Of a stretch of 64,000 bases of DNA, positions 19,227-27,674 are shown piece by piece. The number at the start of each line of letters is the position of its first letter. Positions within the stretch are counted from its first letter, which is position 1. A model generated the notes under the pieces. It was not told where the DNA came from, did not search any database, and saw only the letters and a program-made list of their open reading frames with translations. This DNA comes from Terrisporobacter mayombei (GTDB lineage Bacteria; Bacillota; Clostridia; Peptostreptococcales; Peptostreptococcaceae): positions 124,001-188,000 of the forward strand of contig NZ_JAHZMP010000004.1 in NCBI RefSeq assembly GCF_020748465.1. The letters run 5' to 3'. Made by a program: the position numbers and the translations under genes.

Positions 19227-19871
19227 TTATAATATTAATTCACCATCCTTTTCTGATAAATAGTCTTCATCTCCTAAACTTACATCTGCTGTTGCGCTTG
19301 TTATATCAATCATTCTTTCCTTTAATGATTGTACATCTTCAACTTTTGAGTATACTATTATTTCCACATCTTCTGAGTATATAGTATCCTTAACTGTAAA
19401 ACCAAGATTCATTATTTCATTTTGTATTTTACCAAGTTGCGTGTACTCAATTTTAATCTTTACTTCAGTATATTTAACTTTTTCAATTACAATTCCTGCT
19501 TCTATACCTATTTTTGCACCTTTAGTATAAGCACGAACTAATCCTCCTGCACCTAATTTTATTCCACCAAAATATCTTGTTACAACCACCACCACATCTC
19601 TTAGATCTTCCTTTTTTATTACTTCTAAAGTAGGAATACCTGCTGTACCTTGAGGTTCGCCGTCATCACTATATCTTTGTATATTCATATTTTCCCCAAC
19701 AGTATAAGCCCATACATTATGAGTGGCATCCTTATGTTTTTTCTTTATTTCATTAACAAACTCTATAGCTTCTTCTTCTGTCTTTATTGGTTTTGCATAT
19801 CCTATAAATGTTGATTTTTCAACTATATACTGGTCTGATCCAAACTTATGTAATGTTTTATAGCTACTCAT
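19227..19871 (-). CDS. YigZ/IMPACT-family protein
   Basis: 214 residues. The family signature is visible: THNVWAYTVGEN, RYSDDGEPQGTAGIPTLEV, and VVVVTRYFGGIKLGAGGLVRAY, then the C-terminal ferredoxin-like domain. Biochemical role unresolved in bacteria. The ATG at 19871 is spaced five bases from AGGAGG; the TTG three bases upstream is too close. Confidence 0.92.
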   Translation of the reverse strand: MSSYKTLHKFGSDQYIVEKSTFIGYAKPIKTEEEAIEFVNEIKKKHKDATHNVWAYTVGENMNIQRYSDDGEPQGTAGIPTLEVIKKEDLRDVVVVVTRYFGGIKLGAGGLVRAYTKGAKIGIEAGIVIEKVKYTEVKIKIEYTQLGKIQNEIMNLGFTVKDTIYSEDVEIIVYSKVEDVQSLKERMIDITSATADVSLGDEDYLSEKDGELIL

Positions 19872-19891
19872 CAATTCCTCCTGTATTATAA

Positions 19892-19916
19892 AAAAGAAAG
19901 GGATTTACCCTTTCTT
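19892..19916 (-). terminator. Terminator of the Nudix gene
   Basis: Stem AAGAAAGGG / CCCTTTCTT with loop ATTTA, and a T-run on the minus strand. Confidence 0.8.
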
Positions 19917-19944
19917 GAATTTTTCTATTTAATTATATTATATT

Positions 19945-20376
19945 TTACTTCGCAATTTCTGTATTACTTTTCTTCTCTTCTTTATATTTTTTATATGAAA
20001 CATCAACTAACGCTTTTTCTTTGTTATGAGATAACATATCCATGGCATCTTTTATTTTGTAGAAACCACCATCTAAGAAATCTTCTCTTATTATGTATTC
20101 TGGGTTTTCAGCTTCCATTACGTACCAAACTATGGCATTACAAACTTGTTGTTTTCTACTTCTTGAGTAAAATTCATACATAGTATCTCCTGCTACTACT
20201 AATGGACAAGCCTCTACTCCTGTCTCGTTCTTTACTCTACTTACAGCGCTATCTGCTGCCAATTGACCTTCAATAACTTTTCCTTTTGGCAATGTCCATT
20301 CATGTCTATCATTTTTTAATAAAAGTACTTTATTTGCGTAAAAAACAACTCCACCTGCACAACGTCTTACTATCAT
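19945..20376 (-). CDS. Nudix-fold protein with degenerate Nudix box
   Basis: 143 residues from the ATG at 20376, seven bases after AGGAGGGG. The beta-strand entry RRCAGGVVFYANKVLLLKN and EWTLPKGKV are typical Nudix features. The box itself reads GKVIEGQLAADSAVSRVK then NETGV: compared with GX5EX7REUXEEXGU, the first E is Q, RE is SR, and the first E of EE is N. Only one metal-binding glutamate remains, so hydrolase activity is doubtful and a binding role is possible. Confidence 0.8.
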   Translation of the reverse strand: MIVRRCAGGVVFYANKVLLLKNDRHEWTLPKGKVIEGQLAADSAVSRVKNETGVEACPLVVAGDTMYEFYSRSRKQQVCNAIVWYVMEAENPEYIIREDFLDGGFYKIKDAMDMLSHNKEKALVDVSYKKYKEEKKSNTEIAK

Positions 20377-20486
20377 TTTAAAACCCCTCCTATTAACCTT
20401 TGAATTATTTTTCATTACATTTTGTTAAATTATGGAGATAAATCTCTGATAACAATTAATTATTAAGTTGTCTGTTGCTGATACTG

Positions 20487-21158
20487 CTAAAAACTTTCTT
20501 CCTCAAGAGCTTTAATTGCTTCTTCATAAGCTCTTAATACATATTCTTTTTCGTGATTACTTTTTAATAATAGTTTTCTTAAAATTTGCAAACTATTATT
20601 GTTGCCAACTACAGATAAAGCTTTTGCACAATACTGTCTAGTCTGTGGATTAGAATCGTATAATCCTTTTTCTAAGCATGATCTACTTCTAGGTGACTGG
20701 ATTTTTCTAATAGCTGAGTATGTAATTCTTCTAACATCTGAATGTCTATGCATTGTTAGAGAGTGCAATAAATCTAAATATTTTTCCTCTTTTAATTCCC
20801 CAGTAGTCCATATTAAAATTATTAGATCTTCAGCATTTTTTTCTAGCCTGATTCTTTTATAAAGCTCTCTTTTGAACTTTAATATCCTGTCTTCATCTAA
20901 CCCTAATTCGTCAATAAAATCAAGTCTCTCAGGTTTCTCTAGCTCCAAATACTTATCTAATATGTCTTTAGAGCTTTCAATTTTATTCTTAGATACTGAC
21001 TTTATCTCTAGTTTTGCCTTAATTAGTTGATCCTTTACTTCCATTGTAGGTATGTTTCTAATTTTACTTATTTGTGGTACTGTTTTGGATTCCTTATAAA
21101 GAAGATAGGTAATGAAGTGATCTTCAAGTTGGTCTATATTACTCCAATTTATATCCAT
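20487..21158 (-). CDS. HEAT-repeat-type helical protein
   Basis: About 223 residues. The C-terminal part (about 110-200) has HEAT-like helices (EEKYLDLLHSLTMHRHSDVR, CLEKGLYDSNPQTRQYCAKA). The N-terminal part may hold an HTH-like helix pair (SKTVPQISKIRNIPTMEVKD). No catalytic residues. Lies 15 bases downstream of hflX on the same strand and is probably co-transcribed. ATG 21158 preferred; a TTG 12 bases upstream is possible. Confidence 0.75.
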   Translation of the reverse strand: MDINWSNIDQLEDHFITYLLYKESKTVPQISKIRNIPTMEVKDQLIKAKLEIKSVSKNKIESSKDILDKYLELEKPERLDFIDELGLDEDRILKFKRELYKRIRLEKNAEDLIILIWTTGELKEEKYLDLLHSLTMHRHSDVRRITYSAIRKIQSPRSRSCLEKGLYDSNPQTRQYCAKALSVVGNNNSLQILRKLLLKSNHEKEYVLRAYEEAIKALEEESF

Positions 21159-21172
21159 TTTATTACCCAAAA

Positions 21173-22450
21173 TTATTTTATATAGTCCTTATATATATTA
21201 TAATCTTCTTCATCTAAATTTACATCAACAGAAATACCATTTTCTTCATAATTAAAATCATTAACATTATATTTGTCTTTTAATTTGCTAAATATATCTC
21301 CTCTTTCATAAGGAAGTAGAAGACTTACTTCATGAGTATCTTTCATTAAGGCTTCTTCAATTAATTTTAATAACTTATCCATATTTATTCCTTTTTTTGC
21401 AGAAATATATACTTTATCTTTTTGATTTTTTGGATAAATATCAAGTTCTAGCTTATCAACTTTGTTATATACTATAATTGTTTTCTTTTCGCCAACTTCT
21501 AAATCTTTTAAAACAGATTCTGTTGTTTGCTTTTGAAGTTCATAACTACTATTAGTTGCATCGATAACATGAAGTATTAAATCTGCATATTGAACCTCTT
21601 CAAGTGTTGCTTTAAAAGCATTTACTAAGTCATGTGGAAGTTTGCTTACAAATCCAACTGTATCTACAACTAAGAAGTCTCTTTTATTAGGCAGAGTTGC
21701 TTTTCTTAAAGTTACATCTAGTGTAGCAAATAGCATATTTTTTACAAATACTTCTTTTTCCTCTTCATAATCTTTGTGTGTTTTTATTAATTCGTTTAAT
21801 AAAGTTGATTTTCCTGCATTTGTATATCCGACTAATGCAACTATTGGCATATTTGATTTCATTCTTTGAACTCTTTGAGTTTCTCTATTTTTTGATACTT
21901 CTTTTAATTCTCTTCTTATATCTGCTATTTTATTTAATATAATCCTTTTGTCTATTTCTAATTTTTGTTCTCCTGGTCCTCTTGTTCCAATCCCTGCACC
22001 AGTTCTACTCATTTCTCCACCCATACCATAAAGTCTTGGCATTCTATATCTAAGCTGAGCAAGTTCAACTTGTAGCTTCCCTTCTTTACTTAGGGCTCTT
22101 TGAGCAAATATATCTAATATAAGTGTAGTTCTATCTATAACTTTTCTACCTATAGCTTCCTCTAAGTTTCTTATATGAGCTCCCGATAACTCGTCGTTGA
22201 ATATTACCATAGTAGCACCAGTAGCTTCACAATATGCTCTAAGTTCTTCTACCTTACCTTTTCCAACATAGTACGCTGCATCAATAGATGGCCTATTTTG
22301 AATTAAGCTTCCAACGACTTCTGCTCCAGCAGCCTTAGTTAATTCTTTTAACTCTTCCATTGATTCATTTATATCTATGTCATCTATTCTTTTCACATTT
22401 GTTGTTATATTAAGCCCTATAAGTAAAGCTCTTTCTTGTTGTTTTTCCAT
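21173..22450 (-). CDS. hflX: Ribosome-associated GTPase HflX
   Basis: 425 residues. N-terminal HflX domain (DAAYYVGKGKVEELRAYCEA), a Gly-rich linker (MSRTGAGIGTRGPGEQKLE), and a G domain with G1 GYTNAGKSTLLNEL at about 206-219, G3 DTVGF and G4 YNKVDK. HflX splits stalled 70S ribosomes and helps with stress recovery. SD AGAGGTG before the ATG. Confidence 0.96.
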   Translation of the reverse strand: MEKQQERALLIGLNITTNVKRIDDIDINESMEELKELTKAAGAEVVGSLIQNRPSIDAAYYVGKGKVEELRAYCEATGATMVIFNDELSGAHIRNLEEAIGRKVIDRTTLILDIFAQRALSKEGKLQVELAQLRYRMPRLYGMGGEMSRTGAGIGTRGPGEQKLEIDKRIILNKIADIRRELKEVSKNRETQRVQRMKSNMPIVALVGYTNAGKSTLLNELIKTHKDYEEEKEVFVKNMLFATLDVTLRKATLPNKRDFLVVDTVGFVSKLPHDLVNAFKATLEEVQYADLILHVIDATNSSYELQKQTTESVLKDLEVGEKKTIIVYNKVDKLELDIYPKNQKDKVYISAKKGINMDKLLKLIEEALMKDTHEVSLLLPYERGDIFSKLKDKYNVNDFNYEENGISVDVNLDEEDYNIYKDYIK

Positions 22451-22603
22451 TTTTACACCTCTTTATCTTAATGTATGTATATGTTTAAAATCATTTTCTT
22501 TGCTATATTTTTTGTAATTAAATAAATAATAATTTTTTATAATTATACCATTAAAGTTAATATTTAGTATAATTAAATTATTAATAATAGGAGGTTTTAT
22601 CTT

Positions 22604-22867
22604 ATGAGTGAAAATTATAAATTCTTTAGCCATAAAGAATGTGAATACTTTCCTTGTCATAAAACAAATGACTCTGACAATTTCAATTGTCTATTTTGTT
22701 ATTGTCCCCTTTATGCTTTAAAAGATAAATGCGGAGGCAATTTTAAGTATACTGATAGTGGTATTAAAGATTGCTCTAACTGTGGTCTTCCTCACAAAAG
22801 AGATAACTATGATTATATTATTGGAAAATTTAAAGATATTATTAATATAACTAAAAAATATGATTAA
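22604..22867 (+). CDS. Cysteine-rich small-domain protein
   Basis: 87 residues with ten cysteines in a fixed pattern: ECEYFPCH, NCLFCYCPLYALKDKCGG, DCSNCGLPH. This is the cysteine-rich small domain (zf-like, PF04071 type), which in some organisms accompanies corrinoid biosynthesis enzymes. Metal or Fe-S binding is likely; its role here is unknown. Strong SD AGGAGG. Monocistronic with a terminator. Confidence 0.8.
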   Translation: MSENYKFFSHKECEYFPCHKTNDSDNFNCLFCYCPLYALKDKCGGNFKYTDSGIKDCSNCGLPHKRDNYDYIIGKFKDIINITKKYD

Positions 22868-22884
22868 TAATCTACATAATAAAA

Positions 22885-22928
22885 ATGATACCGACTGATT
22901 TTAAATTAAATCCGTTGGTATCATCTTT
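22885..22928 (+). terminator. Terminator
   Basis: Stem ATGATACCGAC / GTTGGTATCAT with an AT-rich loop, followed by TTTTATTA; shared with the convergent DUF1461 gene. Confidence 0.75.
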
Positions 22929-22930
22929 TA

Positions 22931-23563
22931 TTATTTATATCTTTTATTCAACACTCTATAAGACATTTGTAGCAAAATACTTATCATAAGTATTATTGCT
23001 AAAATAAATATTCCTATATGGAAAAACACATCCTGTGGCAACATATTAATTACTGGATCTATATTAGGATCAAATATCCAATAATCATTTGAAAATACTG
23101 CCTCATGAAATTTTATAAAGAAATAATTAAAATTAATCATAAGTGGAATTACTGTAATTATTGGTAGCAATATGGTCATTATAGATGCAGTATTTAAAAA
23201 CTTTATATTTTTATTTTTAATACTTAAAATAATGCCCAAAACAGAAATTAGTCCACTTATATAAAATACTTTTTTAACTACCTGAAAAATATTCCTTACT
23301 TCTTCAAAATGAATTTTTCCTTCTTTAGAATATTTAATTGTAGGCAAATGAAATTTTGCCACATTCTTATTTAGATTATAGTCAATTAAATAATCATAGT
23401 TTTGCTTAATTTCTTCTTCAGTGAATCCACTCATTTCACTTATGTTTAATTTTTTTACATCATAGTAATATAAACTTTTACATTTTAAACCTATTATGAC
23501 TGAACCACTAATTATAAAAATAGCCAATGAAAATGAAATTAAGATATTTAATAATCTTTTCAT
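22931..23563 (-). CDS. DUF1461/TIGR01906-type membrane protein
   Basis: 210 residues. A membrane helix at about 8-28, an external segment with EEIKQNYDYLIDYN that is typical of the family, then helices at about 95-112, 122-142 and 185-205. Function unknown. SD AAGGGGAG before the ATG. Confidence 0.8.
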   Translation of the reverse strand: MKRLLNILISFSLAIFIISGSVIIGLKCKSLYYYDVKKLNISEMSGFTEEEIKQNYDYLIDYNLNKNVAKFHLPTIKYSKEGKIHFEEVRNIFQVVKKVFYISGLISVLGIILSIKNKNIKFLNTASIMTILLPIITVIPLMINFNYFFIKFHEAVFSNDYWIFDPNIDPVINMLPQDVFFHIGIFILAIILMISILLQMSYRVLNKRYK

Positions 23564-23623
23564 TTGTACTCCCCTTGAAATATAATTACTACTTTCCCTT
23601 TTTATATTTTATCAAAAATTAAA

Positions 23624-25174
23624 TTATACTATTTTAGTAGTGAAATCTTCTATGTTCCACACATCATCTACTATATCACTGTAGAATTCAGGCTCATGGC
23701 AAACTAATAAAACAGTTCCTTTGAACTCTTTTATAGCTTTCTTTAACTCATCCTTAGCTTCCACGTCTAAATGGTTAGTAGGCTCGTCAAGTACTAAAAA
23801 GTTTATATCTTTAAGCATTAATTTACAAAGTCTAACCTTAGCTGCTTCTCCCCCACTAAGAACTCTAACTTGAGAAGTTATGTGCTCATTTGAAAGACCA
23901 CATTTAGCTAATGCTTGTCTTACTTCATAGTTTGTTAATACTGGATATTCATTCCATACATCATCTAAGGCAGTGTTGTAGTTGTCCTTTGAAGACTCTT
24001 GCTCGAAGTATCCTACTTCTAAATAATCTCCCAATTGTACTGCACCATCAAATGCTTTTTGCATTCCAAGTAATGTTCTTAGTAATGTAGACTTACCTAT
24101 ACCATTCATTCCTTTAAGAGCTATTTTTTGTCCTCTTTCTAATTGGAAGTTTAATTGTTTAGTTAAAGGATCATTGTAACCTAATACTAAGTTATCTGTT
24201 TGGAATATAAATCTAGAAGCTGCTCTAGCATTTCTAAAGTTAAACGTTGGTTTTATTTTCTCTTTTGGTCTTTCTAAAACCTCCATTTTATCTAGAACTT
24301 TTTGTCTTGAGTTAGCCATACCACGTGTAGCAACTCTTGCTTTATTTCTTTGCACGAAATCTTCAAGCTTTCTTCTTTCTTCAACTTGTCTTTCGTAAGC
24401 GCTCTCTTCTTGTTTTTTCTTAATTTCATTAAGTCTTACAAACTCATCGTAATTACCTTTGTATCTAGTAAGTTCACCATTTTCTATATGATAAATTACA
24501 TTACAAGTATCATTTATAAATGGAACATCATGTGATACTAAGATAAAGCTGTTTTCGTAATCTTGTAAATATCTAGTAAGCCATACTATATGTTCCTCAT
24601 CTAAATGGTTAGTCGGCTCATCAAGTATAAGTATTGTTGGGCTTTCTAAAAGTAATTTAGTTAAAAGTACTTTTGTTCTTTGTCCTCCACTTAAATCATC
24701 AACATCTCTATCTAATCCCACTTCTCCAAGACCTAATCCGTTAGCTACTTCTTGGATTTTTGCATCTATTGTATAGAATCCACTATTTTCTAATATTGTT
24801 TGTATTTCAGCAGTTTCCTCAAGAAGTTTAGTCATCTCCTCGTCACTTGCTTCACCCATTTTGTCGTACATAGCAAGCATTTCTTGCTCTAATTCAAACA
24901 TGTGCTTAAAGGCACCTCTAAGTATGTCCTTTATTGTATTTCCTTTTTCAAGAACTGAATGTTGATCTAAATAACCAACAGTTGCTCTTGAAGACCATTT
25001 TATATTTCCTGCATCTGGCATAAGTTTTTTTGTTATTATATTTAAAAAACTAGATTTACCTTCTCCATTTGCACCAACAAGTGCTATATGTTCACCTTTT
25101 TTAAGTCTAAAAGATACATTTTCTAGTATAACTCTAGCCCCGAATCCATGACTGACATTTTCTACTACAAGCAT
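23624..25174 (-). CDS. ABC-F family ATPase
   Basis: 516 residues with two ABC ATPase cassettes and no membrane domain. Walker A GANGEGKSSFLN (about 36) and GMNGIGKSTLLR (about 350); signatures LSGGQRTKVLL and LSGGEAAKVRL; Walker B ILILDEPTNHLD and FLVLDEPTNHLD. The inter-cassette linker is charged and helical. ABC-F proteins act on ribosomes as translation factors or antibiotic-protection proteins; the sequence resembles the housekeeping YkpA/YbiT branch. The ATG at 25174 is chosen because the SD AGAGGTG overlaps the upstream GTG. Confidence 0.93.
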   Translation of the reverse strand: MLVVENVSHGFGARVILENVSFRLKKGEHIALVGANGEGKSSFLNIITKKLMPDAGNIKWSSRATVGYLDQHSVLEKGNTIKDILRGAFKHMFELEQEMLAMYDKMGEASDEEMTKLLEETAEIQTILENSGFYTIDAKIQEVANGLGLGEVGLDRDVDDLSGGQRTKVLLTKLLLESPTILILDEPTNHLDEEHIVWLTRYLQDYENSFILVSHDVPFINDTCNVIYHIENGELTRYKGNYDEFVRLNEIKKKQEESAYERQVEERRKLEDFVQRNKARVATRGMANSRQKVLDKMEVLERPKEKIKPTFNFRNARAASRFIFQTDNLVLGYNDPLTKQLNFQLERGQKIALKGMNGIGKSTLLRTLLGMQKAFDGAVQLGDYLEVGYFEQESSKDNYNTALDDVWNEYPVLTNYEVRQALAKCGLSNEHITSQVRVLSGGEAAKVRLCKLMLKDINFLVLDEPTNHLDVEAKDELKKAIKEFKGTVLLVCHEPEFYSDIVDDVWNIEDFTTKIV

Positions 25175-25291
25175 TTTCACACCTCTTCATAAATTTTTTG
25201 TCTATAATATCTATACTATTATATTTCATTTTAATAAAAATGTATATTTATTATTTTTACCTTTTTCAATAAGTACAATATGTTTATACAA

Positions 25292-25332
25292 ATAAAAAGA
25301 GTCACCTTAATTTTTTAAGTTAACTCTTTTTA
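25292..25332 (-). terminator. Terminator of the amidase/phospholipase-like operon
   Basis: Imperfect stem AAAAAGAGTCACCTTAA / TTAAGTTAACTCTTTTT immediately downstream of the 25.3 kb gene. Confidence 0.75.
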
Positions 25333-25336
25333 TTTA

Positions 25337-26074
25337 TTAGTTATATTTATTTACTCTTTCTTTTTTTCTAATCATATCTAAATCGTCATAAAACATTAGC
25401 ATACATCCAGCTGTACTTCTTTGAGCAAGATTTAGTGCATTAAAAGCTACTAGATAAAACTTTGTTTTATCTTCATGTACATTTTTGTACATATAATCAA
25501 AGTTCAAAGCACTTCTAGAATTAGACTCTATATAGTCGCTTACACTATTATAAACTAAAGGACCTTCCTTAGTTTTAAAGCGTTTTACCTTTTTATAATT
25601 TGATTTCACATAAGTCTCAAATTGTTTATGGCTATCTAGTAGTTTTCTTTTAGCATGTTGAGGTATGGTTACATCTTGAATTACATGACACATAGCTCCA
25701 AAATAAGCCATTCCATTTACATAATCATCTTCATTGATAAAATGTAATGCATTTTTGTAATAAGTATTTGCTAGTGTCATTGCATTTGTAGTATGCCCAT
25801 ACATTCCTCTTTTGTCTTCTGGATTATAAAAATGAAAATATGACTTAAAATCTTGATCAGCCCATATTAACCCTTTATTTATATATGACTCAAAATTATT
25901 ATAAAATTGGAACTGCTTCTCATATCCTTCATCTCTTATTACATCTAAAGCGCTTTTTTGAATAAATAAATGTACTTCGCAGTTTGTGTTTATTATTTTC
26001 TTTTTAATAGGATTCACTACCCTAAAAGTTTGAGATATTAATCTACCATAAGCCTTTTCTAAACGATTTTTCAT
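25337..26074 (-). CDS. Zinc-dependent phospholipase C-like protein without signal peptide
   Basis: 245 residues similar in plan to the zinc phospholipase C catalytic domain of clostridial alpha-toxin. The likely zinc ligands appear in order: EVH (about 35), WADQDF, YFHFYNP, HVIQD, IPQHA and HKQFE. The secreted enzymes need an N-terminal Trp exposed by signal cleavage; here there is neither a signal peptide nor that Trp, and the N-terminus is basic (MKNRLEKAYGRL). It is therefore likely cytoplasmic or forespore-associated, with uncertain activity. It follows an amidase gene by 13 bases (same transcript). Confidence 0.75.
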   Translation of the reverse strand: MKNRLEKAYGRLISQTFRVVNPIKKKIINTNCEVHLFIQKSALDVIRDEGYEKQFQFYNNFESYINKGLIWADQDFKSYFHFYNPEDKRGMYGHTTNAMTLANTYYKNALHFINEDDYVNGMAYFGAMCHVIQDVTIPQHAKRKLLDSHKQFETYVKSNYKKVKRFKTKEGPLVYNSVSDYIESNSRSALNFDYMYKNVHEDKTKFYLVAFNALNLAQRSTAGCMLMFYDDLDMIRKKERVNKYN

Positions 26075-26087
26075 TTATATCACCACT

Positions 26088-26897
26088 TTAATTAGTCTGA
26101 AAATACTCTTCTACTCCGTCAGCAATACTTTGCATCATTTTTCTTTGATATTCTTTATTAGACATCATTTCATCTTCATTATAATTACTCATAAATCCCA
26201 TCTCTACTAATACTACTGGCACCTTAGACCAATTGAAGCCTGTTAAGTCATCTCTTTCAAAGATTCCATTAACTTTGAATCCTCCATCGTCCATTTTATT
26301 TTTTATTAAATTAGCGCATTCGTAGCTAGCTTCAAAGATTGATGATGTATATTTACCTTTTTGTGATGGAATTAAAATAGATGCACCTGTTATTGATGTA
26401 TCGTCAGAACCATCAGCGTGGATTCTAATCACCATATTTGCATTATGATCATTAGCAAATGTAGCTCTCTCTAGATTACTTATATTTACATTGTGACTTT
26501 CCCTAGTCATAATAACGTCAAAACCTTTACTTATTAATATATGTTTTAAAACTTCAGATGCTTCTAAATTCAAAATATATTCTGGTTTTTTTGTACTTAT
26601 CCCAACCGTACCAGAAGAAACTCTAGCTTTTTGGTATGGTGAGCCTGGACCTACAGGTTCACTTTTCCAATCACCCTTAGCTTGGTGACCTGGATCTATA
26701 CAAATTAAATATTTTTCAACTTTCTCTTTTTTCTTTGCACCTTCATTTTTAGTTGAGTCTTTGTTTTTATCATCTATTTTTAATCCTGTAATTATAGATG
26801 CACTATTTTTATATAAGTTTTTCATGGGATCTGACTTTCCTATAAAAATTATTCCTAAAACCATTATAACAATAAGAGATACTTTATAAACTTTCAT
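26088..26897 (-). CDS. N-acetylmuramoyl-L-alanine amidase (CwlD-like)
   Basis: 269 residues: an N-terminal signal anchor (about 5-22), a Lys-rich linker, then the Amidase_3 zinc domain with CIDPGHQAKGD (His ligand), NLEASEVLKHIL (Glu), MVIRIHADGSDD (His) and PVVLVEMGFMSN (catalytic Glu). CwlD-type amidases make muramic lactam in spore cortex; the surrounding sporulation genes fit, but a vegetative role is possible. SD AAAGGAAGG before the ATG. Confidence 0.88.
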   Translation of the reverse strand: MKVYKVSLIVIMVLGIIFIGKSDPMKNLYKNSASIITGLKIDDKNKDSTKNEGAKKKEKVEKYLICIDPGHQAKGDWKSEPVGPGSPYQKARVSSGTVGISTKKPEYILNLEASEVLKHILISKGFDVIMTRESHNVNISNLERATFANDHNANMVIRIHADGSDDTSITGASILIPSQKGKYTSSIFEASYECANLIKNKMDDGGFKVNGIFERDDLTGFNWSKVPVVLVEMGFMSNYNEDEMMSNKEYQRKMMQSIADGVEEYFQTN

Positions 26898-27056
26898 AAG
26901 CCTTCCTTTCTTTTTCTATAATATTTAATATAAGTTATTATTTCCACTTTCCATCGGCTTATTTATATTCATAGTTTTTTATTTTGTATTTTTAACATAT
27001 ATATTTATATACCTAGATTGGAGGTGATTATAAATCTCTATTTAGGGATTAAATAA

Positions 27057-27482
27057 ATGAGTGAATCTAAGGGTAAGTCAAATAAAAAAAAGAAATCTAA
27101 AAAAAGAAGTAGCTACAAAAAAGAAAATACTAGTAACTCAAACAATAATGACAAAAACTCTTCCAATAGTAATTCAAGTAATAAATCTAATAGCGGTCAA
27201 ACTAAAGATTCTAAACTTTGTTGTTTTAGCTCTGTAGATTACATTGTCCTAGCTTCAACTCTTGCCATTGCTTTGGGAGAAGAATTATCTTCAACAGATT
27301 TAGGAATATTATCTACCTTTTTTGCTGTTTTATCTGATGAATTAGCTTTAATACAAAGTGTAAACAATTGTAATAGCAATACTAATAATCCAATCTTTGT
27401 TCCTCCTGTTGCTGATGTTGCAGTAACTTCGTCACAGAGTAAAGGCAATGAAAATAAAAAAAATATCAAAAAAAAGAAATAA
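27057..27482 (+). CDS. Low-complexity protein with a short helical core domain
   Basis: 141 residues. Residues 1-50 are Lys-, Ser- and Asn-rich; 55-105 form a conserved-looking helical pair (YIVLASTLAIALGEELSSTD, then LSTFFAVLSDELALI); the C-terminus is Lys-rich. The core resembles short domains of small clostridial proteins that are often spore-associated; this is weak. The translation start is unusual: a strong SD (GGAGGTGA at 27020) lies about 29 bases upstream of the ATG, and a weaker AGGG lies closer. Confidence 0.65.
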   Translation: MSESKGKSNKKKKSKKRSSYKKENTSNSNNNDKNSSNSNSSNKSNSGQTKDSKLCCFSSVDYIVLASTLAIALGEELSSTDLGILSTFFAVLSDELALIQSVNNCNSNTNNPIFVPPVADVAVTSSQSKGNENKKNIKKKK

Positions 27483-27483
27483 A

Positions 27484-27517
27484 AACATATTTTACAATAA
27501 ATTACATGTTTTTATTT
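27484..27517. terminator. Terminator-like hairpin
   Basis: Stem AAAAACAT / ATGTTTTT with a long AT-rich loop right after the stop of the low-complexity gene, followed by TATTTCTTTTATTTTTT. Confidence 0.5.
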
Positions 27518-27674
27518 CTTTTATTTTTTGGTCCTTTAAATTTAGCCATTTTAAATTATCCTTTGTTTTTTTATGAAATCTTCGCCCTTCTTGAAACTCA
27601 TTTCCAAGGATTAAAACTTTTATACTGCGCAACATAATATTAAAGCACCAACATGAACACATGACAGAAAGAAG

